NCBI RefSeq assembly: GCF_023218075.1
Contig: NZ_JALPTB010000047.1
Location: 1 to 52,015 of the forward strand
Reading direction: 5' to 3'
Length of the DNA: 52,015 nt
DNA from: Rhodococcus sp. HM1
Lineage (GTDB): Bacteria > Actinomycetota > Actinomycetes > Mycobacteriales > Mycobacteriaceae
The position numbers and the translations under genes were made by a program. Positions 40,754 through 50,937 of this stretch are shown here, piece by piece. The number at the start of each line of letters is the position of its first letter. The stretch's first letter is position 1. A model generated the notes under the pieces. The model saw only the letters and a list, made by a program, of their open reading frames with translations. It was not told the origin of the DNA and ran no database searches.

Positions 40754-41374
40754 GTGTATGCACGCTCGACCACAGTTCATGCGCATCCGTCCTACATCGA
40801 CGCCGGAATCAAGCACGTACGCGACACCGTGATGCCGGCGCTGACGGATATCGAGGGATGCATGGGAATGTCCCTGTTGATCGATCGCGACTCCGGACGG
40901 TGCATCGCGACCAGTTCGTGGCGGGACGAGGAATCGTTGCGCGCGAGCGAGGGACCGGTGCGCGATCTGCGGGATGCCGCCGCCGAGATCTTCCACGGCA
41001 CCACGGAGGTGTCGCGGTGGGAGATCGCGGTCATGCATCGTGACCACCACGCTGAGCGAGGGGCGTATTGCCGGGTCACGTGGGTCAAGACCGAGCCGTC
41101 CGACATGGACCGCGGCGTGGACCTGTGGAAGATGGCCGCACTGCCCAAGATGGAAGAACTTCCCGGTTTCTGCAGCGCCAGCCTGATGTTCGACCGCGCA
41201 GCCGGCCGCGGAGTGTCGTCGCTGACGTTCGACAGCAGAGAGGCGATGGAAGGCAACAGGGAACGTCTCGATGCCATCCGGGTCGAAACGGCACGGGAAG
41301 CGGGTGCCGAGGTCCTCGACACCTGCGAGTTCGAACTCGCCATTGCGCACCTGCACGTCCCGGAGATGGCGTGA
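40754..41374 (+). CDS. ABM-like dimeric alpha+beta barrel protein (duplicated domain)
   Basis: 206 residues from the GTG at 40754, with GGAAGGG upstream; longer in-frame starts have no support. Two ferredoxin-like halves are visible, each with a conserved helix-strand pattern: MPALTDIEGCMGMSLLIDRDSGRCIATSSW and MEELPGFCSASLMFDRAAGRGVSSLTF. This is the pattern of antibiotic-biosynthesis-monooxygenase-like proteins in tandem. No catalytic residue can be named. It may be in the operon of the upstream TetR. Confidence 0.7.
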   Translation: MYARSTTVHAHPSYIDAGIKHVRDTVMPALTDIEGCMGMSLLIDRDSGRCIATSSWRDEESLRASEGPVRDLRDAAAEIFHGTTEVSRWEIAVMHRDHHAERGAYCRVTWVKTEPSDMDRGVDLWKMAALPKMEELPGFCSASLMFDRAAGRGVSSLTFDSREAMEGNRERLDAIRVETAREAGAEVLDTCEFELAIAHLHVPEMA

Positions 41375-41508
41375 ACGATTAGGCGGCCGCGAAGGACGGC
41401 CCCGCCGAGGGCCGGCGGCCGTCGCAGCCGCCGGCACCACAACCACATCATCCGAGCCGTCCTCCCGAATCCGAGCGGAGGACAGCGGCAATCGCGCACC
41501 ATGGTTCC

Positions 41509-43134
41509 GTGACCACACCCGACGAGGGCCGTCCCGCCCGAGCACCGCTGGTGCTCACATCGCTGATCCTCGTAGCGGCAGTTGCGAACCTCAATCTCGC
41601 CGTCGCCAACGTCGCGCTCCCCGACATCGGGAAGGCGTTCGACGCCAGCCAGACCGACCTGAACCTGATCGCGGTCGGCTATTCGGTGGGGTTGGCGGCG
41701 TCGGTGCTCTACCTGGGTGCGGTCGGCGACCGCTACGGCCGCAAGACCATGCTGGTACTCGGCATGTCGTTGTCGGTGCCGGCGTCGCTCGTGGCCGGGT
41801 TCGCCCCGAACGTGGAGGTACTGTTCGCGGCGCGACTGCTCGGCGGTGTGTCCGCCGGTCTCGCCTTCCCGACGACGCTGGCCTTGATCACCGCGTTGTG
41901 GTCGGGTCCGGCGCGGACCCGCGCGATCGCGCTGTGGTCGTCGATCGGTGGCGGTCTCACCGCCCTCGGCCCACTCGTCGCCGGGGCCCTGCTCGAGGGG
42001 TTCTTCTGGGGGTCGGTGTTCCTGGTGACGATCCCGCTGGCGTTGCTGGCGCTGGCGCTGACGTGGGTACTCGTGCCGAGTCACGTCAACGAGTCCACCG
42101 ATCCCGTCGACCATCTCGGCGGCATCGTCTCGGTCGTTCTGGTCGGTTCCCTGGTGCTCGGCATCAACTTCGTACCCGTCGACGGGCTGCAGACCGTCGC
42201 CGTGTCCGCGCTGGTGATCGCATTCGCCTCCGCAATCGCCTTCGTGTTCCGACAACTTCGGGCGCGCAATCCGCTGTTCGATCTGCAGGTCGCGCGGCGG
42301 CGCATCTTCTGGGTCGCCGCGGTCGCGGGCATCATCGTCTTCGGCACGTTGATGGGCACGATGTACATCAGTCAGCAGTATCTGCAGAACGTGCTGGGGT
42401 ATTCGACGCTGGCGGCCGGTTCGGCGGCGCTGCCCGCGGCGCTGGTGATGGTGCTGGTCGCACCGCACTCGGCGAAACTCGTCGAATCGCGGGGTTCGCG
42501 GTTCACCCTGCTGTCCGGATACGTGGCGATCGTGGTGGGACTGGTCGTCGCGCTGGTGTTGTGGGACGAGGATGCGCACTACTGGATAGTGGCGCTCGGG
42601 TACATGTGTCTCGGTGCCGGGGTGGGTCTCGCGGGGACACCGGCGTCGCATTCGCTGACCGGTTCGGTGCCGGTGGCGCGGGCCGGTATGGCCTCGGGTA
42701 CCGCGGACCTGCAACGCGACCTCGGCGGGGCGATCGTGCAGTCGATTCTCGGTGCGCTGCTCACCGCCGGGTACACGGCGTCGTTCACGTCCACCATCGC
42801 CGCGAGCCCGCAGGCGTCGTCGGTCAGCGAGCAGACGCAGGTCGCCCTGGAGAAGTCGTTCGCGGGCGCCGTGAACATCGCCGAGACGTATCCGCAGTAC
42901 GCGCAGCAGATCCTCGCGGCGGCCCGGTCGGCGTTCCTCGACGGCGACACCCGCGCGTATGCCGCCGCGATCGGGATCGTGCTGATCGGAGCGGCACTGG
43001 TGTTCTTCGTGTTCCCCAAGCGTGATGCGGAGACCGCACTGCTGGAGCGGTATGCGGCCGAGGACGCGGAGACCGGGGACAGGGAGAGCAGGGACGCGGA
43101 GACCGGGGACAGGGCGATCGGGGACGCAGGGTAG
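41509..43134 (+). CDS. MFS transporter, DHA2 family (14 TM) drug exporter
   Basis: 541 residues from the GTG at 41509. Motif A is in GAVGDRYGRKTMLVLG; other signatures are LDNLNLAVANVALPDI-like NLNLAVANVALPDIG in TM1 and GGGLTALGPLVAGAL (motif C) in TM5. About 14 hydrophobic helices are visible. The final 25 residues are a hydrophilic tail with two copies of DAETGDR. It is followed on the same strand, 185 bp later, by the broken DUF2126 gene. The substrate is unknown. Confidence 0.9.
   Translation: MTTPDEGRPARAPLVLTSLILVAAVANLNLAVANVALPDIGKAFDASQTDLNLIAVGYSVGLAASVLYLGAVGDRYGRKTMLVLGMSLSVPASLVAGFAPNVEVLFAARLLGGVSAGLAFPTTLALITALWSGPARTRAIALWSSIGGGLTALGPLVAGALLEGFFWGSVFLVTIPLALLALALTWVLVPSHVNESTDPVDHLGGIVSVVLVGSLVLGINFVPVDGLQTVAVSALVIAFASAIAFVFRQLRARNPLFDLQVARRRIFWVAAVAGIIVFGTLMGTMYISQQYLQNVLGYSTLAAGSAALPAALVMVLVAPHSAKLVESRGSRFTLLSGYVAIVVGLVVALVLWDEDAHYWIVALGYMCLGAGVGLAGTPASHSLTGSVPVARAGMASGTADLQRDLGGAIVQSILGALLTAGYTASFTSTIAASPQASSVSEQTQVALEKSFAGAVNIAETYPQYAQQILAAARSAFLDGDTRAYAAAIGIVLIGAALVFFVFPKRDAETALLERYAAEDAETGDRESRDAETGDRAIGDAG
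43062..43114. repeat. Direct 23-bp repeat (period 30) at the 3' end of the MFS gene
   Basis: A 23-bp sequence beginning GGACGCGGAGACC occurs at 43062-43084 and again at 43092-43114, period 30 bp, so it adds ten residues per copy (DAETGDRESR, then DAETGDRAIG). A third partial unit (GGGGACGCAGGG) ends the gene. It is in frame and lies in a cytoplasmic tail. Confidence 0.85.
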
Positions 43135-43319
43135 AAAACCGGGCACACTGTTCCTTCGAGAGGATCCGATCGTCGCCCGGGGTGATCACCGGCCGAAGCG
43201 AGGTTTCGTGTGGGGAATGTTCCGTTCGTATTTCGTGCGGACGGCGTCGCCGTGCTCGTCGCGTGCACCGAGAACAGCTGTGGTGGAATCGGGCCGTCGT
43301 CGTTCGGCGGGAGGATTTC

Positions 43320-46280
43320 ATGGGCATCAGGGTCGCACTGGAACATCGGACGGAATTCCAGGACGCTTTCGGCAATTTCCTTGCCGGCGTGGTCTTCCCG
43401 GAGCGCGCCGGGAAGCTGTCGATCACCGTCGGACTCGTGGCCGACATGGAAGTGATCACCCCTTCGACTTCTTCATCGAGGACTACGCCGAATACTTCGG
43501 GTGGGAGTACCCACCGGAACTCGCGGCCGACCTCGAGCCGTACCTGCGCCCGGTGGACGAGGGCGAACCCGGCTCGGGACCCGGTGAGCTCGTCCGAAGT
43601 GGTTGAAGGACTTTCATATTCCCGACGAGATCCGCACCGTCGATGTGCTCGTGTCGCTCAATCGGGCACTCGAACGCGACATCGAATACAGCGTCCGGAT
43701 GGAGCCGGGAGTGCAGAGCCCCGACCACACCCTCGCGACCGCGGTCGGCTCGTGCCGCGACTCGGCGTGGCTGATGGTGTCGGTGCTGCGGCAACTCGGT
43801 CTCGCCGCCCGGTTCGTGTCCGGATACCTGGTCCAGCTCACCGCCGACCAGCCGGCCCTCGACGGTCCCAGCGGCCCCGCCGCCGACTTCACCGACCTGC
43901 ACGCCTGGGCGGAGGTGTACGTGCCGGGCGCCGGCTGGATCGGGCTCGACCCCACCTCCGGGCTGTTCGCGGGGGAGGGGCACATTCCGCTCTCCGCTGC
44001 CCCGCACCCGGTGTCGGCGGCGGCGATCACCGGTGCCACCGGGAAATGCACCGCGACCCTGACGTTCTCGAACACCGTCACGCGCATCCGGGAGGATCCG
44101 CGGGTCACGTTGCCCTACACCGACGAACAGTGGGAACGCATCTGTGCTTCGGGCGCCGCACTGGACGCCCGCACCGCCGCCGCGGACGTGCGGCTGACGG
44201 TCGGCGGGGAGCCGACATTCGTGTCGATCGACCGCTACGGCGACCCGGAGTGGACCACCGAAGCCGACGGAACCGACAAACGTGAACGTGCCTCGGACCT
44301 CGCCGAGCGGCTGCGCCGCATCTACGCGCCGACCGGCCTGGTGATGCGCAGCCAGGGCAAGTGGTATCCGGGAGAGGCGTTGCCGCGCTGGCAGATCGCG
44401 CTGTTCTGGCGCGAGGACGGCGGCGCGCTGTGGAACGACCCCGCGCTGCTCGTCGACCCGTGGGATCCGGAGAACCCGCCGTCCGCGCAGCCCGCCGACG
44501 CCGAGCATCTCGCCGTCGAGCTCGCCACCCGGCTCGGATTGCAGCCGGATGTGGTGCAGCCCGCGTACGAGGACGCGCTCGCGCGGCTGCACCGCTGGGT
44601 GCGGCTGCCGGCCGGCCCGCCCCTGGACCCCGCCGAGGACTTGCCACCCGACGACGATTCCCCCGACGCACGCCGCGCTCTGCTCGACAGGCTCGAACGA
44701 TCCGTCACCGACCCGGCCGCGTGGGTGATCCCGCTGCAGCGCCGAGACGACGACACCGGGTGGCAGAGCGGACGGTGGACGATGCGCCGCGGCCGCATCG
44801 TCCTCGTCGAGGGCGATTCTCCGGCCGGGCTGCGCCTGCCCATCCGCTCGGTGAGCTGGGAGGAACCGGACCCACTGTTCGAAGCCGATCCACTTCACGA
44901 CCGGCCACCGCTGCTGTTCCAGCCGGCGCCGCCACCCGCACCGACTGCCGTCGCGTCGCCGACCGTCGGTATCCCCACCGCGCTGGTCACCGAGGTGCGC
45001 GACGACGCACTGCACGTGTTCCTGCCGCCCCTGGGTGCGCTCGAACACTTCTACGACCTGATCGCCACCGTCGAGCAGGCCCGCGCCGCGCGGCTGACCA
45101 CCGAGTCCTTCGACGTCGACGGCACCCACACCGGCACCGGCGGCGGCAACCACATCACGCTCGGAGGCGCGAAACCGAGCGATTCCCCGCTGCTGCGCCG
45201 CCCCGACCTGCTCGTCTCCCTGCTCACCCACTGGCAGCGGCATCCCGCGCTGTCGTACCTGTTCTCGGGCCGGTTCATCGGCCCCACCTCGCAGGCGCCG
45301 CGCGTCGACGAGGGCAGGCCGGACGCGCTGTACGAACTCGAGATCGCCTTCACCGAGATCGAGCGGCTCACCGGCGACGCGGACGACGACTGGCCGCCGT
45401 CACCGTGGGTCGTCGACCGTGCGCTGCGGCACCTGCTCACCGACCTGACCGGCAACACGCACCGCGCCGAATTCTGCATCGACAAGCTGTACAGCCCGGA
45501 CTCGGCGCGCGGCCGCCTCGGCGTCCTCGAACTGCGCGGCTTCGAGATGCCGCCGCACGCGCAGATGGCGATGGTGCAGTCGCTGCTGGTGCGCGGCCTC
45601 GTCTGCACTTTGTCGCGGCCGACATCGCCGACGTCGTCGCGGATCTGCGCGAGCACGGCGTCGACTTCGACACCGCCTGGCTCGACCCGTTCCTCGAATT
45701 CCGCTTCCCCCGTCTGGGCAGCGTGCAGGCCGGCCCGGTCACGCTGGAACTGCGCGCCGCCGTCGAACCGTGGCACGTGCTCGGGGAGGAAGCCACCGCC
45801 GGTGGCACCGCCCGCTACGTCGATTCGTCCGTCGAACGGCTGCAGGTGTCCGTGACCGGCACCGACCGCGGCCGGTACGTCGTCACCTGCAACGGGGTGC
45901 CGATGCCACTGCTCGAGACCGGCAAGGACGACGTGCAGGTCGCCGGGGTGCGGTATCGCGCATGGCAGCCGCCGAGCGCCCTGCATCCGACGATCGAAGT
46001 GCACAGCCCCCTGGTGGTCGACGTCGTCGACCTCGAGTCGGGTCGCTCGCGCGGCGGCTGCACCTACCACGTCGTGCATCCCGGTGGCCGTGCCTACGAC
46101 ACCCCGCCGGTCAACGCGGTCGAGGCGCAGTCGCGCCGCAACAGCCGGTTCGAGGACCACGGATTCACACCCGGACGTATCGACCTGGCAAGGTTGCAGG
46201 AGACGCAGGCGCGGCTGGCGGTGGACGTGACGGCCCCCGGACTCCTCGACCTGCGACGGACGGACACCGCCTGGCGTTGA
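43320..46280 (+). pseudogene. DUF2126 transglutaminase-like protein (Rv2566-like), broken by several deletions and frameshifts
   Basis: The 5' end has MGIRVALEHRTEF after GGGAGGATTTC. Compared with the family (about 1100-1140 residues), five lesions are visible: about 40 residues missing between HRTEF and QDAFGNFLA near 43357; a 1-bp loss near 43460 (VITP/FDFF); a 1-bp loss near 43599 (ELVRS/WLKDF); about 60 residues missing near 45085 (ATVEQ/ARLTTESF), in frame; and about 33 residues plus a frame change near 45603 (SLLVRGL/HFVAADIADVV). The transglutaminase Cys (GSCRDSAW), His (DLHAWAEVY) and Asp (GLDPTSGLF) survive, and the C-terminus (GLLDLRRTDTAW) is intact. The rest of the cluster is whole. 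Assembly or sequencing error is a real alternative. Confidence 0.85.
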
Positions 46281-46338
46281 CGGCACCGAAGCAGAGGCCC
46301 GGTGGCGCAGGCAACGAGCTCCGGGAGGACGGCAACCG

Positions 46339-48885
46339 ATGACCGACGTCGCCGATGTGGCGCTGACCGGATACGTGCACCGCGGGCCCGAATTCGACGA
46401 ACTGCTCGGTCCGGACGGCCGGTTGCGGGCCCACTGGGCCGACTTCGCGGACGGGTGGCGTCCCCGCGGGCCGGAACCGCTCGCGATGTACCGGCAGCGG
46501 CTGCGCACGCTGGTCGACCACCACGGCATCAGCTACAACCCGATCGACCCGTCCGGGACGCCGACGTCGGTGCGCTGGAACGTCGACGGCGTGCCGCTGG
46601 TGCTGGCCGCCGACGACTGGGCCGAGCTGGAACGGGGCCTGGTGCAGCGGTCGCGGCTGCTCGACGCGTTGCTCGCCGACGTGTACGGCGAACTGCGGAC
46701 CGTTCGGGACGGGCTGCTGCCGCCGCGGCTGGTGTTCGGGCACGCGGGGTACGTGCGGGCCGCGCACGGGCTGACCCTGCCCGGCCCGCACCAGCTGTTC
46801 CTGCACGCCGTGGATGTTGCGCGCGGCACCGACGGCCGGTTCCGGGTGTCGCGGGATCTGACGCAGGCGCCGTCGGGTGCGGGGTACGCGATGGTGGATC
46901 GGCGGGTGATGTCGCGGGCACTGCCGGACCTGTACCAGACGACGAGCCCGCGGCCGCTGTCCCCGTTCGCGCAGGCCGTGCGGCTGGCGTTGCGGGATGT
47001 CGCGCCGGTCGGCGTGGAGGATCCCACGGTCGTGGTGCTCACCCCCGGCGCGACCTCCGAAACCGCGTTCGACCAGGCCTACATCGCCGGGACCCTGGGC
47101 CTGCCGCTCGTCGAATCCGCCGATCTCGTGGTGCGCGACGGCCGGTTGTGGATGCGCTCGCTCGGATCGCTGACCCGGGTGGACGTGGTGCTGCGCCGCG
47201 TCGACGCGGCCTTCGCGGATCCGCTGGACCTGCGGCCCGATTCGCATCTCGGAGTGGTGGGACTGGTGGAGGTGGTGCGCCGCGGTGCGGTCTCCGTCGT
47301 CAACACCCTCGGCAGCGGGGTTCTCGAGAACCCGGCGCTCGCGGCGTATCTGCCGCGGTTGTGCCGGGCCCTGCTCGACGAGGAGTTGCTGCTCGAGTCG
47401 GCACCCGCCCACTGGGGCGGCACCGACGACGGGCGGTCGCTGCTCACCGCACGGTTCGACGACCTGGTGCTGCGGTCCGCGGTGACCACCGAGACAGTGG
47501 TGCCCGGCGCGCTCGACGCGGCGCAACGGGAACTGTTGCGGGACAGGGTGTTCGCCGATCCGGCACGCTGGGTCGGAACCGAACCGACCGAGCATTCGTA
47601 CGCGCCGGTGCTGGCAGCCGGGCGCGACGCGTTCGAGGCCGCACCCGTCGGGCTCCGCCTGTTCACGGTCGCGCAGCGGGTCGGATTCACGCCGATGCCC
47701 GGCGGGCTCGGCCAGGTCCTCGCGCCGGGCGCCGGGTGCGACATCGTCGCCAAGGACGTGTGGGTCCGGTCGGTGCCCGCCGCGTCGACGGCGGATCCGT
47801 CCGGCACGGCCGAGACGCTGCCCGAATTCGCGGTGCCCGCGGTCGACGTGGTCACCTCACCCCGTGTCCTCGGTGACCTGTTCTGGATCGGCCGCTACTC
47901 GGAGCGCGCCGAGGACACCGCGCGGCTGCTCATCGCGGTGCGGGAACGCTACCAGGACTACCGGTTCCGGCCGTGGCTCGCGGGCAGCGAATGCCTGCCG
48001 GTGCTGCTGCAGACCCTGACGGCCGCGGCGCCGTCGTCCGAGTTCGCGGTCACCGACGATCCGGACGCCCCGCGCATCGACAGCTACCGGGTCGCGACCG
48101 CGGAGTTCCGTTCGCTGACGGTCGATGCGGACCGGCTCGGATCGCTGGCGCAGTCGTTCGCCGGACTCGAGCGGGCCGCCCGGGCCGTGCGCGACCAACT
48201 CTCGAACGACACGTGGTCGGTGCTGGCGGACGTGCGGCGCGCCCTCGACGAACTGGCCACCACCCCCGACGAGGGCGGGTCGCTGCTCGAGGTCACCCAG
48301 TCCGCGGCGCTGCGGGGCATGCTCGCGTTGTCCGGTCTGGGCGCCGAATCGATGGTCCGTGACATCGGCTGGCACGTGATGGACATCGGGAAGCGGATCG
48401 AGCGGGGACTGGCGCTCACCTCGCTGCTGTCGACGACGCTGGTCGACGTGCGCGCGCCCGGCACCGAGCGGGCCCTCGTCGAGTCGGTGCTCGTCGCGGC
48501 CGAGAGCTCGGTGACGTTCCGGCGCCGCAATCATCGGGTGCGGGTGGCTGCGGTGGCCCAGCTACTGCTGTTCGACATCGGCAATCCGCGGTCGCTCGCG
48601 CACCTGCTGGACCGGATCAAGGAGAACCTCCGGGCGCTGCCGGACGCGTCGGGTGCCTCGCGGCCCGAGCGGCTCGCCGAGGAGCTGATCACCCGGCTGC
48701 GCCGCGTCGATCCGGTGGATCTCGAGGCCGCCACGGACGGCACCCGCACCGAGCTGGCCGAACTGCTCACCGCGGTGCATCGCGGACTCGAAGAACTGTC
48801 CGAGCTGCTGCTGCAGGGACCGCTGTCGCTTCCCGGCGGCACCCGGCCGCTGTGGGGCGGCGCCGAGAACAGGAGGATGCCGTGA
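46339..48885 (+). CDS. Circularly permuted ATP-grasp plus alpha-E domain protein (Rv2567-like)
   Basis: 848 residues from the ATG at 46339 with GGGAGGACGG upstream. Residues 1-about 490 are the circularly permuted ATP-grasp (DUF404/407) part: YHRGPEFDE-like YVHRGPEFDELLGPDG, GISYNPIDPSG, VVNTLGSGVLENPALAAYLP, LLDEELLLES and KDVWVRS. Residues about 510-840 are the alpha-E domain (DUF403), starting SPRVLGDLFWIGRYSERAEDTARL. In other bacteria this pair is predicted to ligate or amidate peptides together with transglutaminase-like proteases and a zinc peptidase, all of which are adjacent. The start of the next gene overlaps by GTGA. Confidence 0.92.
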   Translation: MTDVADVALTGYVHRGPEFDELLGPDGRLRAHWADFADGWRPRGPEPLAMYRQRLRTLVDHHGISYNPIDPSGTPTSVRWNVDGVPLVLAADDWAELERGLVQRSRLLDALLADVYGELRTVRDGLLPPRLVFGHAGYVRAAHGLTLPGPHQLFLHAVDVARGTDGRFRVSRDLTQAPSGAGYAMVDRRVMSRALPDLYQTTSPRPLSPFAQAVRLALRDVAPVGVEDPTVVVLTPGATSETAFDQAYIAGTLGLPLVESADLVVRDGRLWMRSLGSLTRVDVVLRRVDAAFADPLDLRPDSHLGVVGLVEVVRRGAVSVVNTLGSGVLENPALAAYLPRLCRALLDEELLLESAPAHWGGTDDGRSLLTARFDDLVLRSAVTTETVVPGALDAAQRELLRDRVFADPARWVGTEPTEHSYAPVLAAGRDAFEAAPVGLRLFTVAQRVGFTPMPGGLGQVLAPGAGCDIVAKDVWVRSVPAASTADPSGTAETLPEFAVPAVDVVTSPRVLGDLFWIGRYSERAEDTARLLIAVRERYQDYRFRPWLAGSECLPVLLQTLTAAAPSSEFAVTDDPDAPRIDSYRVATAEFRSLTVDADRLGSLAQSFAGLERAARAVRDQLSNDTWSVLADVRRALDELATTPDEGGSLLEVTQSAALRGMLALSGLGAESMVRDIGWHVMDIGKRIERGLALTSLLSTTLVDVRAPGTERALVESVLVAAESSVTFRRRNHRVRVAAVAQLLLFDIGNPRSLAHLLDRIKENLRALPDASGASRPERLAEELITRLRRVDPVDLEAATDGTRTELAELLTAVHRGLEELSELLLQGPLSLPGGTRPLWGGAENRRMP

Positions 48886-49817
48886 CCGACACCGCCGGGA
48901 CCGACACCGCTGGGACCGACGCCGTGCGTCGCTACCGGATCGTGCACCGCACCACTTACCGGTACTCGGGGACGGTCACCTCCTCCTACGGCCGCGGCTA
49001 CCTGATGCCGCGGGACACCGGCGAGCAGCGGGTCGTCGACACCGCCGTCACCGTCGAACCGGCGCCCGGCGACACCTCCACCGGCGTCGACATCTGGGGC
49101 AACCGGGACGTGTACTTCCACGTCGTCGAACCGCACGACACGCTGGTGGTGACCGCACGTTCGGTGGTCGAGGTGAGCCGGCCCGACCCCGCGTTGTGGA
49201 CGGTCGGGCCCGCGCTGCAGCCCTGGGAGTCGGCGCGACCGGCGACCGCGGGCGGTGCGCTGGCGACCGACTTCGTGCTCGACCTCGAGCCCGCCGAGAT
49301 CGACGATTCGGTGATCGAATACGCCGCAGCGACATTCGTTCCGGGACGCCCGTTGGGGGAGGCGATCGTCGAGCTCACCCACCGGATCTTCACCGACTTC
49401 ACGTACTGCTCGGGATCGACCTCGGTGTCGACCCGGGTTTCCGAGGTCCTTGCCGCCCGGGCCGGCGTGTGTCAGGATTTCGCGCGCCTGGCGATTGCCT
49501 GCCTGCGCGCGAACGGTCTTGCCGCACAGTATGTTTCGGGATATCTGGCAACCGATCCGCCGCCCGGCAAGGAACGCATGATCGGGGTCGACGCCACTCA
49601 CGCGTGGGCGGCGGTGTGGCTCCCGGGTGATCGGTGGCTGGCCTTCGACCCGACCAACGATCAACTGGTCGACGAGCGTTACACGACGGTGGGGTGGGGC
49701 CGTGACTACGCCGACGTGCCGCCCCTGCGTGGCGTCATCTATACCGAAGCGAAGGACAGTAGCATCGACGTGTCCGTGGACGTCGCACCGATCACGAAGG
49801 ATGGTTTCGATGCGTGA
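48882..49817 (+). CDS. Transglutaminase-like cysteine peptidase family protein (Rv2569c-like)
   Basis: 311 residues from the GTG at 48882. The N-terminal beta domain (YRIVHRTTYRYSGTVTSSYGRGYLMPR) precedes the catalytic core with C197 (AGVCQDFAR), H240 (DATHAWAAVW) and D256 (FDPTND). The first 14 residues contain a GTDTA repeat from 15-bp tandem units (48884-48923). The gene overlaps the alpha-E gene by GTGA and the zinc peptidase by 8 bp, so the three are translationally coupled. The enzyme would cleave or form an isopeptide or amide bond; its partner substrate is unknown. Confidence 0.92.
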   Translation: MTDTAGTDTAGTDAVRRYRIVHRTTYRYSGTVTSSYGRGYLMPRDTGEQRVVDTAVTVEPAPGDTSTGVDIWGNRDVYFHVVEPHDTLVVTARSVVEVSRPDPALWTVGPALQPWESARPATAGGALATDFVLDLEPAEIDDSVIEYAAATFVPGRPLGEAIVELTHRIFTDFTYCSGSTSVSTRVSEVLAARAGVCQDFARLAIACLRANGLAAQYVSGYLATDPPPGKERMIGVDATHAWAAVWLPGDRWLAFDPTNDQLVDERYTTVGWGRDYADVPPLRGVIYTEAKDSSIDVSVDVAPITKDGFDA

Positions 49818-50856
49818 CTTCTCCTGTCCCACTTGCGGTCAGCAACTCGCCTTCGAGAACTCGGTCTGCCTGGGATGTGGCGCGCGCCTCGGTTTCGACC
49901 TCGGCACGGTCTCCATGGTCACCATCGTCGACGAACCCGCGGTCTCCCTGGATCCGAGCACAGGGTCGGTGCCCGCAGCCGCATACCGGCTGTGCGCCAA
50001 TATGCATCTCGCGCGGTGCAATTGGATCGTCCGTGTCGACCACTCCGGCAACGGCGTGACGTTGTGTCCGTCGTGCGAGCTGACCCGGACGCGGCCCGCG
50101 GACGACGACGTCGTCGCGCTCGAGGCGTTCGCCGAGGCCGAGGCGGCCAAGCGGCGGCTGCTGGTGGAGTTGGCCGAGCTGGGATTGCCGGTGGTCGGCC
50201 GGGCCGAGGACCCCGAGGCTGGGCTGACCTTCGATCTGTTGTCGAGCCGTGACGAGCCGGTGGTCACGGGGCACGATTCCGGGGTGATCTCCCTCGATCT
50301 CGCCGAGGGCGACGACGTGCACCGCGAACAACTGCGGGTCGCGATGGACGAGTCGTACCGCACGGTGCTCGGCCACTTCCGTCACGAGATCGGGCACTAC
50401 TACCAGATGGTGCTGATCGTCGACGACGACGCCCGGCAGCGGTTCACGGAACTGTTCGGTGATCCCGACCAGGACTACCAGCAGGCCCTCGACCGGCACT
50501 ACTCCGAGGGCGCTCCCGCCGGGTGGGAGGACACCCACGTGTCGAGCTACGCCACGATGCACCCGGCCGAGGACTGGGCCGAAACGTTCGCCCATTACCT
50601 GCACATGCGCGACACGCTCGACACGGCCGCGGCATTCGGGTTCGCGCCGGCCGGTGCCGGCCTCGATCGCCCGCAACCCGGGCCGGCCGGTTTCGACCGG
50701 CTCGTCGAACAGTGGTTGCCTCTCACGTGGTCGTTGAACATGGTCAATCGGTCGATGGGGCGGCCGGACCTGTATCCGTTCGTGTTGCCGCCCCCGGTCC
50801 TGAACAAGATACGTTTCGTGCACGAGCAGATCACCGCGCGCGTCTCGGTGTCCTGA
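49810..50856 (+). CDS. Putative zinc-binding metallopeptidase (Rv2568c-like)
   Basis: 348 residues from the ATG at 49810 (AAGGATGG upstream); an ATG at 49801 would add three. Two zinc-ribbon-like sites precede the catalytic part: C6, C9, C20, C23 and C62, C70, C86, C89. The peptidase motif HEIGH is at 192-196 (FRHEIGHYY), with a later Glu in EDWAETFAHYLHM that may be the third ligand. In M. tuberculosis the equivalent genes are also adjacent. The 8-bp overlap with the transglutaminase gene supports joint action on one target. Confidence 0.9.
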   Translation: MRDFSCPTCGQQLAFENSVCLGCGARLGFDLGTVSMVTIVDEPAVSLDPSTGSVPAAAYRLCANMHLARCNWIVRVDHSGNGVTLCPSCELTRTRPADDDVVALEAFAEAEAAKRRLLVELAELGLPVVGRAEDPEAGLTFDLLSSRDEPVVTGHDSGVISLDLAEGDDVHREQLRVAMDESYRTVLGHFRHEIGHYYQMVLIVDDDARQRFTELFGDPDQDYQQALDRHYSEGAPAGWEDTHVSSYATMHPAEDWAETFAHYLHMRDTLDTAAAFGFAPAGAGLDRPQPGPAGFDRLVEQWLPLTWSLNMVNRSMGRPDLYPFVLPPPVLNKIRFVHEQITARVSVS

Positions 50857-50937
50857 GGCGCGTCTGCTGCGGCGCCGTTGTGCCGGGCGGGGGGAGCGGC
50901 CTACGGTCGAAACGGAAGCCCGTCGAGGAGTGGTCGC

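Noticed and set aside
41375-41508. Terminator at GGCCC-N6-GGGCC after the ABM gene
   Set aside because: Five-base arms in very GC-rich sequence are expected by chance and no T tract follows.
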